Origin: CAYRFQ01 sp964423615
GTDB lineage: Bacteria; Planctomycetota; Planctomycetia; Gemmatales; Gemmataceae
Assembly (NCBI GenBank): GCA_964423615.1
Contig: CAYRFQ010000163.1
Span: forward strand, 1-9,920
DNA: 9,920 nucleotides
Reading direction: 5' to 3'
Under the pieces are notes generated by a model that was given only the letters and a program-made list of their open reading frames with translations, searched no databases and was not told the DNA's origin. Numbering within the stretch: position 1 is the stretch's first letter; every line of letters starts with the position of its first letter. Below, in pieces: positions 1 through 7,608 of the stretch. The position numbers were made by a program, and so were the translations under genes.

Positions 1-4
1 CGAA

Positions 5-37
5 TGAGGACCTGCGTCGGTCGGATCGACCGGAAGC
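5..37. repeat. left copy of a flanking imperfect direct repeat
   Basis: This stretch matches positions 9831-9863 in the same orientation at 28 of 33 bases. The core, 15-37 against 9841-9863, matches at 21 of 23. Looser matches continue to the right of both copies, including AAAAT, TGTC and GGCACG in the same order with indels. The left copy contains a 6-bp stem with a 3-base loop, CGGTCG-GAT-CGACCG (18-32). Both core differences in the right copy break pairs of that stem, so a hairpin is not the conserved property. The copies bracket the four-gene block. They could be an intergenic repeat family or related promoter regions of neighbouring units. Confidence 0.4.
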
Positions 38-95
38 AGTGAAGAGCCGAAAATGTCAGCGATTCCCGGCACGATTTTTGTTTGTACACTACATT

Positions 96-101
96 TATAA
101 T
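96..101 (+). promoter_or_regulatory. possible -10 box for the small ORF
   Basis: TATAAT lies in a locally AT-rich stretch, 32 bp before the ATG of the small ORF at 134. No good TTGACA-like -35 box is seen at the usual 16-18 bp spacing; the TTGTAC at 82-87 is too close. This is a weak call based on one perfect hexamer. Confidence 0.18.
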
Positions 102-133
102 GTCTTAAATGTGCGTATTAAGAGGTTTCTGCC

Positions 134-232
134 ATGACAAAATTCATATGGCGTGCATCTGAAGGTCTGCGATATGCTTTCAAACTCTTGAGCTTGTACA
201 CTATCTGCAAGCGCGAAAACCCAAATTCGTAA
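134..232 (+). CDS. possible small protein, 32 residues, function unknown
   Basis: ATG at 134 opens a 32-codon frame ending in TAA at 230-232. It is preceded by AGAGG (121-125) eight bases before the start, a clear Shine-Dalgarno match, and by a TATAAT at 96-101. The predicted peptide starts MTKFIWRASEG, has a moderately hydrophobic middle (AFKLLSLYTI) and a basic, polar end (KRENPNS). It has one Cys and no recognisable domain. I do not recognise it. It points toward the sigma factor gene but lies about 500 bp upstream, so it need not belong to the same transcript. A 32-codon frame can occur by chance; the ribosome binding site and -10 box are the only positive evidence. Confidence 0.25.
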   Translation: MTKFIWRASEGLRYAFKLLSLYTICKRENPNS

Positions 233-736
233 GTACCTGTCAATTCACGACTTAAGATCGTGCCGGAAATCGCTGCGAAAATGTAGCGTTTAGAGCAGAT
301 TTGAGTGAGCTCAAGTCAGCGTCAACGAAACATCTCTGTCTACACCGTCACAACCGCTGGAACCTTGCAAAGAGCTCCAACGCTGACAAAACGCGCAAAC
401 TTCCGCGGTATGGGCGGACCGCGGAAGTTAGATGCGGTAAATGACCATGGTTAGATCGAACCCCCGCACGGACTGATTACTTTCCGCAATAGGTCCCATC
501 ACTCCCAGCGCACACAAGGCTTTTTGTCATCCTCTCACGCCAGAGGCGAAGTCGTGGTGGCGAGATCTGTGCTTCTGTCAAGTGTAGGATTCGCCCTTTT
601 GGAACGGTCTCGTGACTCACGATTCTGGCCACTCTAGTATTCCGCGCAGGCTTTTTTGTCGGTGTAGAGAGTGAAAACATGGGATGATGAATGGGAAACA
701 AGATAAAAGTCAAACAACAAACCATCGAGACTTACC
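233..736. other. intergenic region upstream of the sigma factor gene
   Basis: No convincing gene is seen in these roughly 500 bases. The region holds several short dyads: CACGA/TCGTG (246-262), TTGAG/CTCAA (301-314) and the strong 12-bp inverted repeat at 398-429. A housekeeping-type promoter for the sigma gene could not be placed with confidence. The bases just before the sigma ATG at 737 have no Shine-Dalgarno match, which is common for genes in this phylum. Confidence 0.5.
398..429. promoter_or_regulatory. perfect 12-bp inverted repeat, 8-base spacer
   Basis: AACTTCCGCGGT (398-409) is followed by eight bases and then by its exact reverse complement ACCGCGGAAGTT (418-429). No T-tract follows on the + strand. 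On the - strand the stem is followed by a mixed sequence with a TTTT a few bases later, so a leftward terminator is possible but not typical. It lies about 310 bp upstream of the sigma factor ATG. It could be an operator for a dimeric regulator, a terminator of transcription entering from the right, or an RNA structure in a long leader. Confidence 0.5.
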
Positions 737-1297
737 ATGAGCGAAATCACTCAAATCCTCTCTGACATCGAGAAAGGTGATCCAACGGCTGCCGACCAAC
801 TCTTGCCACTGGTGTACAACGAGTTGCGGGAATTAGCAGCCGGAAACCTTGCCCAGGAGTCTCCTGGCCAAACACTTGAGGCCACGGCCTTGGTTCACGA
901 AGCCTACGTCCGTTTAGTTGACACTCAGACGGTACAAAATTGGAACAGTCGTGGGCATTTTTTCGCAGCAGCAGCCGAAGCGATGAGACGGATTCTGATC
1001 GAGAAGGCGAGACGGAAAAACGCCGACAAGCACGGCGGTGGGTGGCAACGCCAAGATTTCCTGGAAACCGAATTGGCTCTCGAATCGAGCGGCGAGGCCT
1101 TTTTGGCAGTCGATGAGGCGCTTCGCAAGTTAGCGTCGATAAAACCAGAAATTGCCCGGGTGATTGAAATGCGATTCTTTACCGGATTGAAGTTGGAGGA
1201 AATTGCTGCAGCCCTCCAGTTATCCGAACGGACAGTCTATCGTCACTGGGCTTATGCCCGCGCCTGGTTACGCCGCGAACTTGATCGACTCGACTAA
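737..1297 (+). CDS. ECF-type RNA polymerase sigma factor, kinase-associated family
   Basis: This 186-residue protein directs RNA polymerase to a specific promoter set. It has the two-domain ECF plan: sigma region 2 at about residues 17-95, with the GHFFAAAAEAMRRILIEKAR stretch (73-92) typical of the planctomycete and acidobacterial sigma family, and sigma region 4 at about 125-180, with a helix-turn-helix around 151-178 (LEEIAAALQLSERTVYRHW). It has no membrane segment and no C-terminal extension. Region 2.2 reads ATALVHEAYVRL (49-60), where common ECF sigmas read AEDLVQExFxRL, so the acidic pair is replaced by Thr50-Ala51. No anti-sigma gene is adjacent; instead a Ser/Thr kinase follows 107 bp after the stop (or 5 bp, if an upstream GTG is used). 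ATG 737 fits the usual family start; there is no good ribosome binding site. The family call is firm, the regulon unknown. Confidence 0.93.
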   Translation: MSEITQILSDIEKGDPTAADQLLPLVYNELRELAAGNLAQESPGQTLEATALVHEAYVRLVDTQTVQNWNSRGHFFAAAAEAMRRILIEKARRKNADKHGGGWQRQDFLETELALESSGEAFLAVDEALRKLASIKPEIARVIEMRFFTGLKLEEIAAALQLSERTVYRHWAYARAWLRRELDRLD

Positions 1298-1404
1298 CAA
1301 AGGTGCTAATTGGTTCCAATTTTCTCGAAAATTCGTGTCAGGTTTTCGCAAGTAATTTCGCACTGTCTATTGAACCCGAAGCTCTCAAAGCCCCTGGTGC
1401 TGCG

Positions 1405-4400
1405 ATGAACCCACAGAGAGTGTCCGAGCAATCGATTTTTCTCGAAGCCATCGAAAAGGAAGAATCCGAGCGAGGGGCGTTCCTGGATGAAGCCTGTGGA
1501 GATAACCACCAGATTCGCGCCGAAGTGGAGGCCCTACTCGCGGCTCACCGGAAGTTACCTAGATCGAACAACGATGACCTCGCCTCCCCACCAACATTAG
1601 ACGAACCCATCACTGAACGTCCCGGTACACTCATCAACCACTACAAACTCCTCGAACAAATCGGCGAAGGTGGTTTTGGTGTGGTCTTCATGGCCGAGCA
1701 GACCGAACCGGTCAAACGCAAGGTGGCTTTGAAGATTCTCAAGCCCGGAATGGACACCAAACAAGTTGTGGCCCGATTCGAGGCCGAACGCCAAGCTCTG
1801 GCGGTTATGGATCATCCCCACATAGCTCGTGTCTACGATGGCGGAGCGACGGAATCGGGCCGCCCCTATTTCGTCATGGAATTGGTCAAGGGGGTGCCAA
1901 TTACCCAATTTTGTGACCACCACAAACAACAGACGTGCGAGCGGTTGCAGTTGTTTCTCCAGGTGTGTCAAGCGGTCCAACACGCTCACCAGAAAGGGAT
2001 CATCCATCGGGACATCAAGCCATCGAACGTCATAGTGTCTTCCCATGATGGCACTCCGGTTGTGAAGGTGATTGATTTCGGGATTGCCAAGGCGATGAAT
2101 GGCCAACTTACCGACAAGACGCTCTTCACCGGTTTTGCCCAGATGATCGGCACCCCGCTCTATATGAGTCCGGAGCAAGCGGGAATGAGTGACCTGGATG
2201 TTGATACCCGCAGCGACATTTATTCGCTCGGGGTTCTGTTGTACGAACTTCTCACGGGAACCACGCCATTTGACAAGGAGCGTCTTAAAAAGGCGTCCTT
2301 CGATGAAATCCGCAAGATTATTCGCTCGGAGGACCCCCCTCGGCCTAGTCACCGCATCAGGACCATGGGAGAACTCGCCACAACAGTTTCTGCTCAGCGG
2401 AACGCCCACCCTTTCCAACTTGTCCAATCGTTGCGTGGCGACCTGGATTGGATCGTGATGAAGTCCCTGGAGAAAGATCGCACGAGTCGGTATGAAACGA
2501 CCTTGGCGTTCGCTGACGACGTGCGGCGGTACCTCGACCAAGACCCCGTCACGGCCAGATCGCCATCGACCTTGTACAAGTTGCGAAAGTTCGTTCAGCG
2601 GAATAAGTTCCCCGTCATACTTCTGACGCTTGTTTGCGTGGCAACCCTTGCGGTATTGAGCATACTCACGGCGAGCAATCTACGAATCCGACAGGCGTTG
2701 CGACAACGCAACCAAGCCATTAAGAAACTCAAAGAAGCCGAGAAGGAGAGGACCCGTCAATTCGCCCGCTCCTTGATCAGTGAGGCACAGTTGCGCCGAA
2801 ACACTGGTCGCATGGGACACCACCTCGAGAGCCGAAAATTGCTCGCCAAGGCGGCGAAATTACTCCTTTCCTTGCAACCCAACGAGGACACAATTCGCCA
2901 ACTACGCAGCGAAGTCATTGCGTGTAGTGCTCTTCCCGTGGACCTGCGCCTGGCCAAACGTTTCGACAAAGGTAAGCTCCTCGCGCTTTCTTCGGACTTT
3001 TCGATTTATGCCCATACGGACAAGTCCGCCAACATCTATCTACGCCGGACGAAGGACGATCAGCGTCTGGGAATGATTCCGGCATTCGGCGGCAAGTATT
3101 ATTGGCGAGTTTTGCTCAGTCCGAATAGGAAGTACTTGGCCGTGCGAGTGGCTGGTGGTGGTTTTCGAGTTTGGGACTGGCGAAACCGTCGGGTGGTGCT
3201 GAAAACACCAGTGGCTGCGCATTGCGGTGCTTTCGACTTCAGTCCAAACAATCGGCACCTGGCCTTTGGACGGCAAGATAATTCTCTTTATGTGTTAGAC
3301 CTGACGACAGGTAAAGAACGACCGCAGATCGCTCTGACCGAAGCTCCTGGTCCCCCAAACACCTTAAAGTTTCACCCGGACGGGAAAAAAGTCGCGATCT
3401 CATTTCGGAACCACAGGGCTCTCCACGTCTACGATGTGGGGACAGGCCGGTTCATCCAGAGACTATCTCATTCCAGATCCGAGTTGAGCTTCTCAAACGA
3501 GGTCCCCTGGAGTCCGGAAGGAAAGTTATTCGCGGCAGATGCCTCCGATGACGTGACGATTTGGGACGCGAGGAGCGGAGAACTCCAGAGGGTACTGAAA
3601 CGACCTGAGGGAGAGTCCTTGACAGGTAGCAGTTTCTCTCCCGATGGCCAGATGGTAGCTTCTCGCTGCTACGGACTTCTTGGGCGGCTGTTCGATCCCT
3701 TTCTCGGTAAGCAACTTTTGGTCATCGGTTCCGGTGGTCCAACACGTTTCCGCTCAGATGGCCGACAACTTGGCTTCTACACTCAGAAAGGCGGAGGTAT
3801 TTGGGACGTCGTCCGGAGCCAAATCTGGCACCGCATCCCTCTTTCCGTCCCGGGGCAAGATGAACGCCTTGACGTAGCGTTCCATCCTGTCGGAAGACTC
3901 TTGGCTTGTGCTGGTGATTTCGGAGTCGTGTTGTGTGACGCCTACAACCCTCGGCAGATCGCTTTGTTGCCCCTACGCCGTTGCGAGAGTGTTCACTTTC
4001 ACCCAACCGATCACAGCCTGATCACTTCGGGCCAACTTGGCGTCTATCGATGGCCGATCCGCGGTACCGACAATAGCCACCTCCGAATTGGCCGTCCCGA
4101 ACGACTCGCTCGGTTACCCGCGGTGGATCAGGTCCGGTCTTCGTTGACTCGTGACGGAGGGTTTCTTGCGGTGTTGAGTGGCTCCAAAGTTGTGATTTGT
4201 GACCTCAAGGACCGATCTCACAAAGTTCTTGCGGGAGATCACCCACGAGCTGCTTACGTCAGCATTACCCCTAGCGGTCGTTGGATCGCAACGTCCACCT
4301 GGCGTGGCAAGGGAGTTCGCATTTGGGACACCAAGACAGGGCGCATCTTGTCCGAGCCGTTGTGGCCATCGACAGGTCACACTAATGTGAAATTCAGCTC

Positions 4401-5283
4401 CGATGAGAAATGGCTCCTCGCAAGCACCACGGACGAAATCCGAGTCTGGGAAGTAGGGTCGTGGCAGCTATTGCGTCGGTTTCAGACACCGGCCAGGTCG
4501 TATTCTCCTTTTTTTGACTTGAGCCCGGACAACAATATCTTGGCCTATCATGTGAAAAAGGGAATTCAGTTGGTCGATCTGACTACCTGGAAACCATTGA
4601 CGACCCTAGAACCCCCCAATCGACCGAGAAATTTAGGATTCCGATTTGATGCCAAAGGGAATGGACTGGCCGTTGCGAACGTAGCCGTGCATGTCTGGAA
4701 TCTCCGTCAGATTCGAACTGATCTGCAGTCGCTCGGTCTGGACTGGGGGCACCCGGTTCTCTCTGCGAGGCAAGTGCCGATAGATCACCAACCCCTTTCT
4801 ATCGATGGAATCTCTGAGGCCATTGCCTTTTGGCACGAAGAGTTCTACCGGGGAGAGGTCCAGCGTCACCCCAACAATTTTGGGGCCGCGCAACGACTCG
4901 CGTACATATACGCCAATGGTCCGCTCGCACTGCGGACGCCGAAGAAAGGTCTTCCTCTCGCCAAAAAAGTGGTCAGGCATAGGCCAAACGATGGTTTATC
5001 GCTCCACACTCTAGCGCTCGTCTACTACCGCCTGGGGCGTTATCAGGATGCCGTGAGAACACTCAAGAAATGTCTTCGGGTTCATCGCGGCTATGAGGGC
5101 TTGGACTACTTGGTTTTGGCCATGTGTCACTATAAACTCGGACAACTCAAGCAAGCCAGAGAATATCACAAGCAAAGCTCGACCTGGCTCCCCCAGAAGG
5201 ATGCCGAGCCGTATCATTTCTCGCTTAAACAATGGCGGCAACTCCACGCGGAGTTCGCCAGGCTGCTGAACCGCAAACAATAA
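1405..5283 (+). CDS. membrane Ser/Thr protein kinase with WD40 and TPR sensor region
   Basis: This 1292-residue Hanks-type kinase probably phosphorylates cytoplasmic partners in response to a signal read by its C-terminal repeats. The kinase domain (about 80-376) has a Gly loop GEGGFG (87-92), VALK Lys110, probable helix-C Glu128, HRD Asp203, Lys205 and Asn208, DFG Asp224 and SPE (255-257), so it should be active. A membrane segment follows (about 402-426), then a short charged helix and the family linker LRSEVIACSALPVDLRL (500-516). About 14 WD40-like blades (about 525-1100) and roughly three TPRs (about 1145-1260) complete it. I chose ATG 1405 because MNPQRVSEQSIFLEAIEKE is the usual N-terminus of planctomycete kinases; GTG 1303 would add 34 unconserved-looking residues. 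Neither start has a strong ribosome binding site. The sigma gene upstream is the obvious candidate partner. With one membrane segment, the repeats would lie outside the cytoplasm; this topology is inferred. Confidence 0.92.
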   Translation: MNPQRVSEQSIFLEAIEKEESERGAFLDEACGDNHQIRAEVEALLAAHRKLPRSNNDDLASPPTLDEPITERPGTLINHYKLLEQIGEGGFGVVFMAEQTEPVKRKVALKILKPGMDTKQVVARFEAERQALAVMDHPHIARVYDGGATESGRPYFVMELVKGVPITQFCDHHKQQTCERLQLFLQVCQAVQHAHQKGIIHRDIKPSNVIVSSHDGTPVVKVIDFGIAKAMNGQLTDKTLFTGFAQMIGTPLYMSPEQAGMSDLDVDTRSDIYSLGVLLYELLTGTTPFDKERLKKASFDEIRKIIRSEDPPRPSHRIRTMGELATTVSAQRNAHPFQLVQSLRGDLDWIVMKSLEKDRTSRYETTLAFADDVRRYLDQDPVTARSPSTLYKLRKFVQRNKFPVILLTLVCVATLAVLSILTASNLRIRQALRQRNQAIKKLKEAEKERTRQFARSLISEAQLRRNTGRMGHHLESRKLLAKAAKLLLSLQPNEDTIRQLRSEVIACSALPVDLRLAKRFDKGKLLALSSDFSIYAHTDKSANIYLRRTKDDQRLGMIPAFGGKYYWRVLLSPNRKYLAVRVAGGGFRVWDWRNRRVVLKTPVAAHCGAFDFSPNNRHLAFGRQDNSLYVLDLTTGKERPQIALTEAPGPPNTLKFHPDGKKVAISFRNHRALHVYDVGTGRFIQRLSHSRSELSFSNEVPWSPEGKLFAADASDDVTIWDARSGELQRVLKRPEGESLTGSSFSPDGQMVASRCYGLLGRLFDPFLGKQLLVIGSGGPTRFRSDGRQLGFYTQKGGGIWDVVRSQIWHRIPLSVPGQDERLDVAFHPVGRLLACAGDFGVVLCDAYNPRQIALLPLRRCESVHFHPTDHSLITSGQLGVYRWPIRGTDNSHLRIGRPERLARLPAVDQVRSSLTRDGGFLAVLSGSKVVICDLKDRSHKVLAGDHPRAAYVSITPSGRWIATSTWRGKGVRIWDTKTGRILSEPLWPSTGHTNVKFSSDEKWLLASTTDEIRVWEVGSWQLLRRFQTPARSYSPFFDLSPDNNILAYHVKKGIQLVDLTTWKPLTTLEPPNRPRNLGFRFDAKGNGLAVANVAVHVWNLRQIRTDLQSLGLDWGHPVLSARQVPIDHQPLSIDGISEAIAFWHEEFYRGEVQRHPNNFGAAQRLAYIYANGPLALRTPKKGLPLAKKVVRHRPNDGLSLHTLALVYYRLGRYQDAVRTLKKCLRVHRGYEGLDYLVLAMCHYKLGQLKQAREYHKQSSTWLPQKDAEPYHFSLKQWRQLHAEFARLLNRKQ

Positions 5284-5345
5284 CTCCTGTGCCCACGACC
5301 CAGATTGCCTCGAGATTCGACGTCTTCCCGAACACCAAGAAACGG

Positions 5346-5375
5346 CTAGTGAGTTCCACTAGACAGTAGATGTCT
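5346..5375. promoter_or_regulatory. two adjoining short inverted repeats
   Basis: CTAGTG-agttc-CACTAG (5346-5362) is a perfect 6-bp dyad with a 5-base spacer. AGACA-gtaga-TGTCT (5361-5375) is a perfect 5-bp dyad with a 5-base spacer that shares two bases with the first. Both lie in the 178-bp gap after the kinase gene, about 90-115 bp before the next start codon. There is no T-tract, so a classical terminator is unlikely. They may be operator half-sites or chance. Confidence 0.22.
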
Positions 5376-5401
5376 CATCGACTACGCCTCTCCGGGACGC
5401 T

Positions 5402-5452
5402 CAGTCTGCGCGCTCCCCCAGAGGGATAACGATTTCACAGCAGACTGGAGGA
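5402..5452 (+). promoter_or_regulatory. leader stem-loop abutting the ribosome binding site of the first beta-helix gene
   Basis: CAGTCTGC (5402-5409) pairs perfectly with GCAGACTG (5440-5447), an 8-bp stem that ends at the first base of the Shine-Dalgarno GGAGG (5447-5451). The GGAGG lies 10 bases before ATG 5462 and supports that start. A second pairing is possible: CCCCCAG (5415-5421) with CTGGAGG (5445-5451), six of seven bases, which would cover the ribosome binding site and cannot form together with the first stem. The ribosome binding site is solid; control by the two folds is inference. Confidence 0.4.
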
Positions 5453-5461
5453 TTACCCAGC

Positions 5462-7594
5462 ATGTCATCACCATCTAAAGTTTCATCACGACCAAAGCGT
5501 TCTACCCACCTGGGCAAACGACGGAACAAGGTGACGTCAGCGAGCCTTTCTTTGGAACTCCTTGAAGATCGCGCTCTCCCAAGTACGGTTACAGTCATGA
5601 ACCTCAACGACAGCGGACCAGGGTCCCTTCGGCAGGCCATTCTTGATGCCAATTTTACCGACTCCAACGTCGACACAATCGATTTCCATCCGGGCTTGAG
5701 CGGCACCATCAAGCTCGATGGAAACAGCGGTCCGTTCATCATCACAGACGACCTCATGATTGATGGTCCTGGTGCAAACGTGATCACCATCAGCGGCAAA
5801 GGGGACACCCGTGTGTTTGTTGTCGATGACCTATCGGAGACCAACCTCAATGTCACAATCGAAGATCTCACAATCCGCAGAGGCAATGCGGACAATGGTG
5901 GCGCGATCTATAACGCCGAAGGATTGACTCTCTTGGGTGTGACGGTCGAGGACAATGAAGCCATTGCCGAGCCAGGAGTCGGAGGAAAAGGTGGTGCCGT
6001 GTTTAACGCGACCGGTGCCATCCTGCATGTGAATACGAGCCACTTCATAAATAATCAAGCCAAAGGCGCGGATGGCACCAGCGCTGATGGGGGAGCCATC
6101 TTCAATGCTCCGGGGGCAACGCTTTACGTGACCAACACTCACTTCACTGGGAACCTGGCGAAAGGAGCTGCGGGTAACGAAAGCGTAAACGGGAGTGGCG
6201 GGAGTGGCGGAGCCATCACAAACTTGGGCACAACCACTATTGACATCAGCACGTTCACCGCGAACGAGGCCCGTGGTGGAGACGGAGGGACTGGAACGAA
6301 TGCGGGGAACGGTGCTGGCGGCGCCATCCGAAATAGTCCAGGGAGTTCTCTCACGGTCGCCAACACAACCTTTGTCGCGAACGTTGCACAGGGAGGTGAC
6401 CGCACCATGAACGCCGGCCAACCCAACGGGAATGCTGGCGGTGGTGCCATCAACAACTTTCGAGCGACACTCACCTTAACTTCGAGCACTTTCAACGCCA
6501 ATCAAGCGATTGGTGGCAATTCTATCCAAGCGGATGTCAATGGGGGAGTGGCCCTCGGTGGCGCCATCGGGACGTTTTTTAACTCGACGGCAGTCATCAA
6601 AACCACGAGCTTCGTCTCAAACGAAGCCATCGGCGGAAATGGAAGCCTTTCTTCTTTCGGTGGACCTGGGGTAGGTGGTGCAATCAGCTATCAGGGTGAT
6701 GCGTCCGGGTCAGAATTTGTTCTGAAACACAGCGAGGTGATCAATAACAAAGCTCGCGGAGGCAACGGGGGGCTCGGCGGTGCCGGTGGTTTCGGTGGTG
6801 GTGTCAGCTCAGAGTTTAACTCGAATGCATTGTTGAAGGACACACACATCGCAGAGAACCAGGCCCTTGGGGGGCCAGGCCAAGAAGGGCGGGGTGGTGG
6901 AATTTTCCATTCGGGCGGCACACTCACGATCAAAGACTCCACGGTATCCAAAAACTTGGCGACTGGCGGAGATGCGACATCATCTTCGGACGCAGGGTCT
7001 GGTTTGGGCGGCGGACTCGCAAATGATGGAGAGGTCGTTGTCAAAGACACGACGTTCAAGAAAAACACTGCCCGAGGGGGTGACGGAAATGAGTCATGGG
7101 TTGCTGGCGATGGCTTCGGAGGCGCGATACATCACGTATCTGCCGAGAACAATGCTGTTGGGGCACCGATGCTCACGATCAAAGACAGCGTCTTGAAAAA
7201 CAACAAGGCCGTTGGTGGTGTCGGCGGTACCCAAAATAATGGTGGCCGAGGATTGGGTGGCGGTGTCCACGTTAAAGCAGCGGGAGCAACGTTGGTGGAC
7301 GTGTACCTTACCGGTAACGACGCCTTGGGTGGATCAGGTGCCGTGGGAGGTAAAGGTCGGGGTGGGTCGGTGTTCATCGTGAACACCGACAATGTGACGT
7401 TCCGGGACTGTCACATCACGCAGAATAGAGCGAAGGGTGGGAAAGGAACGGACCAGGATGGAAAAGGAAAGGGAGGTGGCCTTTTCATCCGGAACTCCAC
7501 AGTGACGTTCCACGACACAGACGTCCTCGACAACGGCGCCTCAACGGAAGGTGACGACATCTTTGCAAAGAATAGCACTCTCGTGATTGAGTAA
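5462..7594 (+). CDS. glycine-rich right-handed beta-helix protein, candidate exported protein
   Basis: This 710-residue protein is probably exported or displayed on the cell surface; no enzyme activity is evident. Its N-terminus is basic (about residues 1-24) and leads into LLEDRALPS (33-41), without the hydrophobic core of a normal signal peptide. NLNDSGPGSLRQAILDAN (47-64) is the start motif seen in CSLREAI-type beta-helix proteins, followed by an N-terminal block to about 140. From 145 there are about 15 units of 30-45 residues with the core NTxFxxNxAxGG and a Gly/Asn-rich loop ending in GG(A/G)(I/V/L). The last units are rich in Lys (KDSxxxKN, KGKGGG). Only one Cys is seen, in RDCH. It ends in a short cap, NGASTEGDDIF, shared with the next gene. 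No autotransporter barrel, cell-wall anchor or dockerin is visible. ATG 5462 has a GGAGG 10 bases upstream. Exact substrate or ligand is unknown. Confidence 0.88.
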   Translation: MSSPSKVSSRPKRSTHLGKRRNKVTSASLSLELLEDRALPSTVTVMNLNDSGPGSLRQAILDANFTDSNVDTIDFHPGLSGTIKLDGNSGPFIITDDLMIDGPGANVITISGKGDTRVFVVDDLSETNLNVTIEDLTIRRGNADNGGAIYNAEGLTLLGVTVEDNEAIAEPGVGGKGGAVFNATGAILHVNTSHFINNQAKGADGTSADGGAIFNAPGATLYVTNTHFTGNLAKGAAGNESVNGSGGSGGAITNLGTTTIDISTFTANEARGGDGGTGTNAGNGAGGAIRNSPGSSLTVANTTFVANVAQGGDRTMNAGQPNGNAGGGAINNFRATLTLTSSTFNANQAIGGNSIQADVNGGVALGGAIGTFFNSTAVIKTTSFVSNEAIGGNGSLSSFGGPGVGGAISYQGDASGSEFVLKHSEVINNKARGGNGGLGGAGGFGGGVSSEFNSNALLKDTHIAENQALGGPGQEGRGGGIFHSGGTLTIKDSTVSKNLATGGDATSSSDAGSGLGGGLANDGEVVVKDTTFKKNTARGGDGNESWVAGDGFGGAIHHVSAENNAVGAPMLTIKDSVLKNNKAVGGVGGTQNNGGRGLGGGVHVKAAGATLVDVYLTGNDALGGSGAVGGKGRGGSVFIVNTDNVTFRDCHITQNRAKGGKGTDQDGKGKGGGLFIRNSTVTFHDTDVLDNGASTEGDDIFAKNSTLVIE
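5894..7490 (+). repeat. about 15 degenerate beta-helix coding repeats
   Basis: Successive GG(A/G/S)(I/V/L) marks recur 31-41 residues apart in the first units measured (residues 146, 177, 210, 249, 286, 327). Each unit joins a beta-strand-like core to a Gly/Asn-rich loop. At DNA level the units are well diverged, but a 15-base identity, CTCACGATCAAAGAC, occurs at 6923-6937 and 7172-7186. This suggests that the Lys-rich units near the C-terminus arose by later duplication. Confidence 0.7.
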
Positions 7595-7608
7595 CTGACC
7601 TTTGATTT

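Noticed and set aside
452..470. GATCGAACCCCCGC stretch resembling the T loop of a - strand tRNA
   Set aside because: The flanking bases do not pair into a T stem and no anticodon or acceptor arm can be built.
601..605. GGAAC as a possible ECF-type -35 element for autoregulation of the sigma gene
   Set aside because: No matching -10 element at proper spacing, and the same motif was not found before the beta-helix genes.
477..725. 82-codon frame on the - strand with a hydrophobic start
   Set aside because: No ribosome binding site, no recognisable domain, and it starts against the 5' end of the sigma factor gene; more likely a chance frame in the upstream region.
1303..1404. GTG 1303 as the start of the kinase, five bases after the sigma stop
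   Set aside because: The 34 added residues do not look like the family N-terminus, whereas MNPQRVSEQSIFLEAIE from ATG 1405 does. It remains a possible alternative because of translational coupling.
1597..2541. 314-codon antisense frame across the kinase domain
   Set aside because: The opposite strand encodes an intact kinase domain with all motifs; the antisense product has no recognisable pattern and is explained by codon bias.
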